DNA of 64,000 nt from Brienomyrus brachyistius. Taxonomy: Eukaryota; Chordata; Actinopteri; Osteoglossiformes; Mormyridae. Shown here in pieces: positions 56,227 to 64,000 of the stretch. The DNA lies in the NCBI RefSeq assembly GCF_023856365.1, contig NC_064536.1, positions 39,052,776-39,116,775 of the forward strand, in the 5' to 3' direction. The notes beneath the pieces are model-generated. The model was not told where the DNA came from, did not search any database, and worked only from the letters and a program-made list of their open reading frames with translations. Both the position numbers and the translations under genes were made by a program. Position 1 is the stretch's first letter; each line of letters begins with the position of its first letter.

Positions 56227-56299
56227 GCCTCGTTAGCGCAGTCGGTAGCGCGTCAGCCTCATAATCTGAAGGTCGTGAGTTCGACACTCACACAGGGCA
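56227..56299 (+). tRNA. tRNA-Met (CAT), unit 26
   Basis: It has CAGCCTCAT, TTCGACACTC and ACAGGGCA. Confidence 0.78.
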
Positions 56300-56748
56300 G
56301 TTTATTTACTTCCTGAAACAGTTCCCATGCATAGCTGCACTTTTACAAAATCACTCTCCCACAGATTCTAATAGATGTTTTTATGTCACTCATGTGGCAT
56401 CAGCCCAGCGTACTTCCATAACTGTGCAAAAGAACTTCTTCAGAAGTAGATACCATTACTCGTCTCATAGCGGATCCACAAACCTTCCAATTTCAATGTC
56501 TAGCGCAAACTGATCTTAGATGCAAGCATCTGTACAGTCATCCGCATCCCATGGCTAAGATTTCACCTGCAACAGTAGACAATCGAGCGACAACAAAATT
56601 CGGCAACAGCAAAATCTGTGACGAGGGCCATATACTTGTTGACTGTTACACTTGTATCACAACACCAGACCTGGACCAGAACCAGACAAACTGCTAGCAG
56701 GTTTGTGGAAAGATAAAAGATAATCGCTACGAAACATTTTCAACTTCG

Positions 56749-56820
56749 GCGTTGGTGGTATTGTGGCTAGCATAGCTGCCTTCCAAGCAGTTGACCCTGG
56801 TTCGATTCACGGCCAACGCA
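56749..56820 (+). tRNA. tRNA-Gly (TCC), unit 27, variant
   Basis: It has TATTGTGG in the D-arm, GACCCTGG and TTCACGG in the T-arm. Confidence 0.72.
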
Positions 56821-57002
56821 GCCTTACTTATGACCTCCTTCTCTGTGAGTGTCTTCAGCTGCTTATTGTCCAGCTGAACAGCATGTCATCAATAACCCGC
56901 TGCGTTAAAGAAACTGAAACAAGCATTACTCCATCAATCTATAAATCTGCCTTCCAGATGAGTTAGCACACTGGCAAAAGAGGGCTGCTTATGCCAGTGA
57001 AA

Positions 57003-57075
57003 GCCTCGTTAGCGCAGTCGGTAGCGCGTCAGTCTCATAATCTGAAGGTCGTGAGTTCGACCCTCACACGGGGCA
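57003..57075 (+). tRNA. tRNA-Met (CAT), unit 27, consensus
   Basis: All positions match consensus. Confidence 0.93.
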
Positions 57076-57524
57076 GTTTATTTACTTGCTGAAACAGTTC
57101 CCATGCATAGCTGCACTTTTATAAAATCACTCTCCCACAGATTCTAATAGATGTTTTTATGTCACTCATGTGGCATCAGCCCAGCGTACTTCCATAACTG
57201 TGCAAAAGAACTTCTTCAGAAGAAGATACCATTACTCGTCTCATTGCGGATCCACAAACCTTCCAATTTCAACGTCTAGCCCAAACTGATCTCAGATGCA
57301 AGCATCTGTACAGTCATCCGCATCCCATGGCTAAGATTTCACCTACAACAGTAGCCAATCGAGCATCAAAAAAATTCGGCAACAGCAAAATCTGTGACGA
57401 GGGCCATATACTTGTTGACTGTTACACTTGTATCACAACACCAGACCTGGACCAGAACCAGACATACTGCTAGCAGGTTTGTGGAAAGATAAAAGATAAT
57501 CGCTACGAAACTTTTTAAACTTTG

Positions 57525-57596
57525 GCGTTGGTGGTATAGTGGCTAGCATAGCTGCCTTCCAAGCAATTGACCCGGGTTCGATTCCCGGCCAACGCA
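57525..57596 (+). tRNA. tRNA-Gly (TCC), unit 28
   Basis: One change, AAGCAATTGA, at the end of the anticodon arm. Confidence 0.85.
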
Positions 57597-57778
57597 GCCT
57601 TACTTATGACCTCCTTCTCTGTGAGTGTCTTCAGGTGCTTATAGTCCAGCTGAACAGCATGTCATCAATAACCCGCTGCGTTAAAGAAACTGAAACAAGC
57701 ATTACTCCATCAATCTATAAATCTGCCTTCCAGATGAGTTAGCACACTGGCAAAACAGGGCTGCTTATGCCAGTGAAA

Positions 57779-57851
57779 GCCTCGTTAGCGCAGTCGGTAG
57801 CGCGTCTGTCTCATAATCTGAAGGTCGTGAGTTCGACCCTCACACGGGGCA
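57779..57851 (+). tRNA. tRNA-Met (CAT), unit 28
   Basis: One change, GCGTCTGTCTC, in the anticodon stem. Confidence 0.82.
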
Positions 57852-58300
57852 GTTTATTTACTTGCTGAAACAGTTCCCATGCGTAGCTGCACTTTTACAA
57901 AATCACTCTCCCACAGATTCTAATAGATGTTTTTATGTCACTCATGTGGCATCAGCCCAGCGTACTTCCATAACTGTGCAAAAGAACTTCTTCAGAAGTA
58001 GATACCATTACTCGTTTCATAGCGGATCAAGAAACCTTCCAATTTCAACATCTAGCCCAAACTGATCTCAGATGCAAGCATCTGTACAGTCATCCGCATC
58101 CCATGGCTAAGATTTCACCTACAACAGTAGCCAATGGAGCATCAACAAAATTCGACAACAGCTAAATCTGTGACGAGGGCCTTATACTTGTTGACTGTTA
58201 CACTTGTATCACAACACCAGACCTGGACCAGAACCAGACATACTGCTAGCAGGTTTGTGGAAAGATAAAAAATAATCGCTACACAGCTTTTTCAACTCAG

Positions 58301-58372
58301 GCGTTGGTGGTATAGTGGCTAGCATAGCTGCCTTCCAAGCAGTTCACCTGGGTTCGATTCCCGGCCAACGCA
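58301..58372 (+). tRNA. tRNA-Gly (TCC), unit 29
   Basis: It has GTTCACCTGGG at the variable region/T-stem. First unit of the first 1,550-bp repeat. Confidence 0.82.
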
Positions 58373-58554
58373 GCCTTACTTATGACCTCCTTCTCTGTGA
58401 GTGTCTTCAGGTGCTTATAGTCCAGCTGAACAGCATGTCATCAATAACCCGCTGCGTTATAGAAACTGAAAGAAGCATTACTCCATCAATCTATATATCT
58501 GCCTTCCAGATGAGTTAGCACACTGGCAAAACAGGGCTGCTTATGCCAGTGAAA

Positions 58555-58626
58555 GCCTCGTTAGCGCAGTCGGTAGCGCGTCAGCCTCATAATATGAAGG
58601 TTGTGAGTTCGACACTCACACAGGCA
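58555..58626 (+). tRNA. tRNA-Met (CAT), unit 29, degenerate
   Basis: It has CAGCCTCATAATATG, GGTTGTGAG, TTCGACACTC and a one-base loss at the end (ACAGGCA). It is 72 bases and the acceptor stem is impaired. Confidence 0.62.
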
Positions 58627-59075
58627 GTTTATTTACTTGCTGAAACAGTTCCCATGCATAGCTGCACTTTTACAAAATCACTCTCCCACAGATTCTAATA
58701 GATGTTTTTATGTCACTCATGTGGCATCAGCCCAGCGTACTTCCATAACTGTGCAAAAGAACTTCTTCAGAAGAAGATACCATTACTCGACTCATTGCGG
58801 ATCCACCAACCTTCCAATTTCAACGTCTAGCCCAAACTGATCTCAGATGCAAGCATCTGTACAGTCATCCGCATGCCATGGCTAAGATTTCACCTACAAC
58901 AGTAGCCAATCGAGCATCAACAAAATTTGGCAACAGCAAAATCTGTGACGAGGGCCATATACTTGTTGACTGTTACACTTGTATCACAACACCAGACCTG
59001 GACCAGAACCAGACATACTGCTAGCAGGTTTGTGGAAAGATAAAAGATAATCGCTACGAAACTTTTTCAACTTCC

Positions 59076-59147
59076 GCGTTGGTGGTATAGTGGCTAGCAT
59101 AGCTGCCTTCCAAGCAGTTGACCTGGGTTCGATTCAAGGCCAACGCA
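59076..59147 (+). tRNA. tRNA-Gly (TCC), unit 30
   Basis: T-arm reads CCTGGGTTCGATTCAAGG. Other arms are consensus. Confidence 0.78.
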
Positions 59148-59328
59148 GCCTTACTTATGACCTCCTTCTCTGTGAGTGTCTTCAGGTGCTTATAATCCAG
59201 CTGAACAGCATGTCATCAATATCCTGCTGCATTATAGAAACTGAAAGAAGCATTACTCCTTCAATCTATACATCTGCCTTCCAGATGTGTTAGCACACTG
59301 GCAAACAGGGCTGCTTATGTTAGTGATA

Positions 59329-59401
59329 GCCTCGTTAGCGCAGTCGGTAGCGCGTCAGCCTCATAATCTGAAGGTCGTGAGTTCGACACTCACACAGGGC
59401 A
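59329..59401 (+). tRNA. tRNA-Met (CAT), unit 30
   Basis: It has CAGCCTCAT, TTCGACACTC and ACAGGGCA; the base just before it is A within GTGATAGCC. Confidence 0.78.
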
Positions 59402-59850
59402 GTTTATTTACTTCCTGAAACAGTTCCCATGCATAGCTGCACTTTTACAAAATCACTCTCCCACAGATTCTAATAGATGTTTTTATGTCACTCATGTGGC
59501 ATCAGCCCAGCGTACTTCCATAACTGTGCAAAAGAACTTCTTCAGAAGTAGATACCATTACTCGTCTCATAGCGGATCCACAAACCTTCAAATTTCAACG
59601 TCTAGCCCAAACTGATCTTAGATGCAAGCATCTGTACAGTCATCCGCATCCCATGGCTAAGATTTCACCTACAACAGTAGCCAATCGAGCATCAAAAAAA
59701 TTCGGCAACAGCAAAATCTGTGACGAGGGCCATATACTTGTTGACTGTTACACTTGTATCACAACACCAGACCTGGACCAGAACCAGACATACTGCTAGC
59801 AGGTTTGTGGAAAGATAAAAAATAATCGCTACACAGCTTTTTCAACTCAG

Positions 59851-59922
59851 GCGTTGGTGGTATAGTGGCTAGCATAGCTGCCTTCCAAGCAGTTCACCTG
59901 GGTTCGATTCCCGGCCAACGCA
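59851..59922 (+). tRNA. tRNA-Gly (TCC), unit 31
   Basis: Same as unit 29 (GTTCACCTGGG); exactly 1,550 bp downstream of it. Confidence 0.82.
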
Positions 59923-60104
59923 GCCTTACTTATGACCTCCTTCTCTGTGAGTGTCTTCAGGTGCTTATAGTCCAGCTGAACAGCATGTCATCAATAACCC
60001 GCTGCGTTATAGAAACTGAAAGAAGCATTACTCCATCAATCTATATATCTGCCTTCCAGATGAGTTAGCACACTGGCAAAACAGGGCTGCTTATGCCAGT
60101 GAAA

Positions 60105-60176
60105 GCCTCGTTAGCGCAGTCGGTAGCGCGTCAGCCTCATAATATGAAGGTTGTGAGTTCGACACTCACACAGGCA
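60105..60176 (+). tRNA. tRNA-Met (CAT), unit 31, degenerate
   Basis: Same variants and 72-base length as unit 29. Confidence 0.62.
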
Positions 60177-60625
60177 GTTTATTTACTTGCTGAAACAGTT
60201 CCCATGCATAGCTGCACTTTTACAAAATCACTCTCCCACAGATTCTAATAGATGTTTTTATGTCACTCATGTGGCATCAGCCCAGCGTACTTCCATAACT
60301 GTGCAAAAGAACTTCTTCAGAAGAAGATACCATTACTCGACTCATTGCGGATCCACCAACCTTCCAATTTCAACGTCTAGCCCAAACTGATCTCAGATGC
60401 AAGCATCTGTACAGTCATCCGCATGCCATGGCTAAGATTTCACCTACAACAGTAGCCAATCGAGCATCAACAAAATTTGGCAACAGCAAAATCTGTGACG
60501 AGGGCCATATACTTGTTGACTGTTACACTTGTATCACAACACCAGACCTGGACCAGAACCAGACATACTGCTAGCAGGTTTGTGGAAAGATAAAAGATAA
60601 TCGCTACGAAACTTTTTCAACTTCC

Positions 60626-60697
60626 GCGTTGGTGGTATAGTGGCTAGCATAGCTGCCTTCCAAGCAGTTGACCTGGGTTCGATTCACGGCCAACGCA
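60626..60697 (+). tRNA. tRNA-Gly (TCC), unit 32
   Basis: T-arm reads CCTGGGTTCGATTCACGG. Confidence 0.82.
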
Positions 60698-60878
60698 GCC
60701 TTACTTATGACCTCCTTCTCTGTGAGTGTCTTCAGGTGCTTATAATCCAGCTGAACAGCATGTCATCAATATCCTGCTGCATTATAGAAACTGAAAGAAG
60801 CATTACTCCTTCAATCTATACATCTGCCTTCCAGATGTGTTAGCACACTGGCAAACAGGGCTGCTTATGTTAGTGATA

Positions 60879-60951
60879 GCCTCGTTAGCGCAGTCGGTAG
60901 CGCGTCAGCCTCATAATCTGAAGGTCGTGAGTTCGACACTCACACAGGGCA
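60879..60951 (+). tRNA. tRNA-Met (CAT), unit 32
   Basis: Same variants as unit 30. Confidence 0.78.
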
Positions 60952-61400
60952 GTTTATTTACTTCCTGAAACAGTTCCCATGCATAGCTGCACTTTTACAA
61001 AATCACTCTCCCACAGATTCTAATAGATGTTTTTATGTCACTCATGTGGCATCAGCCCAGCGTACTTCCATAACTGTGCAAAAGAACTTCTTCAGAAGTA
61101 GATACCATTACTCGTCTCATAGCGGATCCACAAACCTTCAAATTTCAACGTCTAGCCCAAACTGATCTTAGATGCAAGCATCTGTACAGTCATCCGCATC
61201 CCATGGCTAAGATTTCACCTACAACAGTAGCCAATCGAGCATCAAAAAAATTCGGCAACAGCAAAATCTGTGACGAGGGCCATATACTTGTTGACTGTTA
61301 CACTTGTATCACAACACCAGACCTGGACCAGAACCAGACATACTGCTAGCAGGTTTGTGGAAAGATAAAAAATAATCGCTACACAGCTTTTTCAACTCAG

Positions 61401-61472
61401 GCGTTGGTGGTATAGTGGCTAGCATAGCTGCCTTCCAAGCAGTTCACCTGGGTTCGATTCCCGGCCAACGCA
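61401..61472 (+). tRNA. tRNA-Gly (TCC), unit 33
   Basis: Same as units 29 and 31. Confidence 0.82.
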
Positions 61473-61654
61473 GCCTTACTTATGACCTCCTTCTCTGTGA
61501 GTGTCTTCAGGTGCTTATAGTCCAGCTGAACAGCATGTCATCAATAACCCGCTGCGTTATAGAAACTGAAAGAAGCATTACTCCATCAATCTATATATCT
61601 GCCTTCCAGATGAGTTAGCACACTGGCAAAACAGGGCTGCTTATGCCAGTGAAA

Positions 61655-61726
61655 GCCTCGTTAGCGCAGTCGGTAGCGCGTCAGCCTCATAATATGAAGG
61701 TTGTGAGTTCGACACTCACACAGGCA
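61655..61726 (+). tRNA. tRNA-Met (CAT), unit 33, degenerate
   Basis: Same variants and 72-base length as units 29 and 31. Confidence 0.62.
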
Positions 61727-62175
61727 GTTTATTTACTTGCTGAAACAGTTCCCATGCATAGCTGCACTTTTACAAAATCACTCTCCCACAGATTCTAATA
61801 GATGTTTTTATGTCACTCATGTGGCATCAGCCCAGCGTACTTCCATAACTGTGCAAAAGAACTTCTTCAGAAGAAAATACCATTACTCGTCTCATTGCGG
61901 ATCCACAAACCTTCCAATTTCAACGTCTAGCCCAAACTGATCTCAGATGCAAGCATCTGTACAGTCATCCGCATGCCATGGCTAAGATTTCACCTACAAC
62001 AGTAGCCAATCGAGCATCAACAAAATTTGGCAACAGCAAAATCTGTGACGAGGGCCATATACTTGTTGACTGTTACACTTGTATCACAACACCAGACCTG
62101 GACCAGAACCAGACATACTGCTAGCAGGTTTGTGGAAAGATAAAAGATAATCGCTACGAAACTTTTTCAACTTCC

Positions 62176-62247
62176 GCGTTGGTGGTATAGTGGCTAGCAT
62201 AGCTGCCTTCCAAGCAGTTGACCTGGGTTCGATTCACGGCCAACGCA
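62176..62247 (+). tRNA. tRNA-Gly (TCC), unit 34
   Basis: Same as unit 32. Confidence 0.82.
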
Positions 62248-62428
62248 GCCTTACTTATGACCTCCTTCTCTGTGAGTGTCTTCAGGTGCTTATAATCCAG
62301 CTGAACAGCATGTCATCAATATCCTGCTGCATTATAGAAACTGAAAGAAGCATTACTCCTTCAATCTATACATCTGCCTTCCAGATGTGTTAGCACACTG
62401 GCAAACAGGGCTGCTTATGTTAGTGATA

Positions 62429-62501
62429 GCCTCGTTAGCGCAGTCGGTAGCGCGTCAGCCTCATAATCTGAAGGTCGTGAGTTCGACACTCACACAGGGC
62501 A
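62429..62501 (+). tRNA. tRNA-Met (CAT), unit 34
   Basis: Same variants as units 30 and 32. Confidence 0.78.
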
Positions 62502-62950
62502 GTTTATTTACTTCCTGAAACAGTTCCCATGCATAGCTGCACTTTTACAAAATCACTCTCCCACAGATTCTAATAGATGTTTTTATGTCACTCATGTGGC
62601 ATCAGCCCAGCGTACTTCCATAACTGTGCAAAAGAACTTCTTCAGAAGTAGATACCATTACTCGTCTCATAGCGGATCCACAAACCTTCAAATTTCAACG
62701 TCTAGCCCAAACTGATCTTAGATGCAAGCATCTGTACAGTCATCCGCATCCCATGGCTAAGATTTCACCTGCAACAGTAGACAATCGAGCGACAACAAAA
62801 TTCGGCAACAGCAAAATCTGTGACGAGGGCCATATACTTGTTGACTGTTACACTTGTATCACAACACCAGACCTGGACCAGAACCAGACAAACTGCTAGC
62901 AGGTTTGTGGAAAGATAAAAGATAATCGCTACGAAACATTTTCAACTTTG

Positions 62951-63022
62951 GCGTTGGTGGTATTGTGGCTAGCATAGCTGCCTTCCAAGCAGTTGACCCT
63001 GGTTCGATTCACAGCCAACGCA
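62951..63022 (+). tRNA. tRNA-Gly (TCC), unit 35, variant
   Basis: It has TATTGTGG, GACCCTGG and TTCACAGCC, close to unit 27. Confidence 0.7.
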
Positions 63023-63204
63023 GCCTTACTTATGACCTCCTTCTCTGTGAGTGTCTTCAGGTGCTTATTGTCCAGCTGAACAGCATGTCATCAATAACCC
63101 GCTGCGTTATAGAAACTGAAACAAGCATTACTCCATCAATCTATAAATCTGCCTTCCAGATGAGTTAGCACACTGGCAAAACAGGGCTGCTTATGCCAGT
63201 GAAA

Positions 63205-63277
63205 ACCTCGTTAGCGCAGTCGGTAGCGCGTCAGTCTCATAATCTGAAGGTCGTGAGTTCGACCCTCACACGGGGCA
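63205..63277 (+). tRNA. tRNA-Met (CAT), unit 35
   Basis: The first base is A instead of G (AAAACCTCG), which breaks the first acceptor pair. The rest is consensus. Confidence 0.8.
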
Positions 63278-63726
63278 GTTTATTTACTTGCTGAAACAGT
63301 TCCCATGCATAGCTGCACTTTTACAAAATCACTCTCCCACAGATTCTAATAGATGTTTTTATGTCACTCATGTGGCATCAGCCCAGCGTACTTCCATAAC
63401 TGTGCAAAAGAACTTCTTCAGAAGTAGATACCATTACTCGTTTCATAGCGGATCAAGAAACCTTCCAATTTCAACGTCTAGCCCAAACTGATCTCAGATG
63501 CAAGCATCTGTACAGTCATCCGCATCCCATGGCTAAGATTTCACCTACAACAGTAGCCAATGGAGCATCAACAAAATTCGGCAACAGCTAAATCTGTGAC
63601 GAGGGCCTTATACTTGTTGACTGTTACACTTGTATCACAACACCAGACCTGGACCAGAACCAGACATACTGCTAGCAGGTTTGTGGAAAGATAAAAAATA
63701 ATCGCTACACAGCTTTTTCAACTCAG

Positions 63727-63798
63727 GCGTTGGTGGTATAGTGGCTAGCATAGCTGCCTTCCAAGCAGTTCACCTGGGTTCGATTCCCGGCCAACGGA
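63727..63798 (+). tRNA. tRNA-Gly (TCC), unit 36
   Basis: It has GTTCACCTGGG and ends CCAACGGA, so one acceptor pair is lost. Confidence 0.78.
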
Positions 63799-63980
63799 GC
63801 CTTACTTATGACCTCCTTCTCTGTGAGTGTCTTCAGGTGCTTATAGTCCAGCTGAACAGCATGTCATCAATAACCCGCTGCGTTAAAGAAACTGAAACAA
63901 GCATTACTCCATCAATCTATAAATCTGCCTTCCAGATGAGTTAGCACACTGGCAAAACAGGGCTGCTTATGCCAGTGAAA

Positions 63981-64000
63981 GCCTCGTTAGCGCAGTCGGT
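63981..64000 (+). tRNA. tRNA-Met (CAT), unit 36, cut by window edge
   Basis: Only the first 20 bases are in the window and they match the consensus. The array therefore continues beyond it. Confidence 0.85.

Larger units (their letters stand above)
36461..64000 (+). repeat. Tandem array of a tRNA-Gly/tRNA-Met unit of about 775 bp
   Basis: Thirty-six head-to-tail units of 764-777 bp fill the rest of the window and run past its end. Each unit has, in order: an A-rich segment (AAGATAAAAGATAATCGC) about 20-40 bases before the first gene, a T-run, tRNA-Gly (TCC), a spacer of about 182 bases with no run of four T, elongator tRNA-Met (CAT), and a spacer of about 445 bases. Both genes are on the plus strand. 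Unit starts (first base of tRNA-Gly) run from 36642 to 63727. Open frames of 67 codons recurring in every unit overlap tRNA-Gly or lie in the spacer and are by-products. The array starts within a spacer at 36461-36641. Higher-order repeats are seen at 45938-50567 (two copies of 2,315 bp), 52120-55197 (two copies of 1,542 bp) and 58301-62950 (three copies of 1,550 bp). Confidence 0.97.

Noticed and set aside
36642..63798. tRNA-derived SINE expansion
   Set aside because: Units are strictly head to tail with constant spacers, no A- or simple-repeat tails, no target duplications, and cloverleafs much better preserved than in the SINEs elsewhere in the window.
36656..63944. Repeated 67-codon open frames in every array unit (two kinds: one overlapping tRNA-Gly, one in the spacer after tRNA-Met)
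   Set aside because: They start at non-ATG codons, overlap the tRNA gene or spacer, and are conserved only because the whole unit is homogenised. Codon positions show no protein-like pattern of change.
36461..64000. CRISPR-like or satellite interpretation of the regular repeats
   Set aside because: The unit is about 775 bp with two complete tRNA genes and variants spread along the whole unit; there are no short repeats with unique spacers.

Overview
The window is eukaryotic and looks like a ray-finned fish genome. The support is: tRNA-derived SINEs and L2/Rex-like LINE tails ending in ATGG repeats, a Tc1 fragment, an IS630/Tc1-type transposon, a gamma/epsilon-type endogenous retrovirus (ERV) with fish-style gag/env, and CD300/pIgR-like immunoglobulin exons of the kind found in large teleost immune-receptor clusters. 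An early-branching teleost is possible from the SINE flavour, but this is a weak inference. No complete single-copy protein gene is visible; coding DNA is limited to separate immune-receptor exons and decayed mobile-element genes.

Region 1 (1-15.7 kb): remnants of a minus-strand CD300/pIgR-like receptor gene (Ig exons at 6873-6560 and 6221-5927, transmembrane/tail exon at 4038-3837). They are embedded in SINEs, a decayed LINE, fragments of an unidentified repetitive fish gene (9.9-11.0 kb), two solo LTRs with perfect 5-bp target duplications (11434-11719 and 12948-13407), a MITE and a Tc1 remnant. Sequence from about 1.9-3.9 kb recurs inverted at about 12.5-15.0 kb and includes a second, broken copy of the receptor tail exon.

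Region 2 (15728-26757): one ERV on the minus strand with two LTRs, polypurine tract, candidate primer-binding site and recognisable gag, pro, pol and env, all broken by stops or frame changes. The flanks are unrelated to each other and no target duplication is seen.

Region 3 (26.8-36.5 kb): a second copy of the start of the window. Blocks 168-880 and 5803-7244 recur in the same order and orientation at 27356-30595 and 35005-36460. The first block is split by a 2,500-bp IS630/Tc1-type transposon, and copy A gives the empty site. Both copies of the first Ig exon share an in-frame stop.

Region 4 (36.46 kb to the end): a head-to-tail array of 36 units of about 775 bp, each with one tRNA-Gly (TCC) and one elongator tRNA-Met (CAT), both on the plus strand. 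It continues past the window edge. Units have been homogenised and re-amplified as two- and three-unit higher-order repeats. Sequence variants include a Gly gene with a CCC anticodon, Met genes with a deleted D-arm, and near-universal loss of the T-run just after tRNA-Met. The absence of any TTTT between the Gly and Met genes raises the possibility of two-tRNA precursor transcripts.
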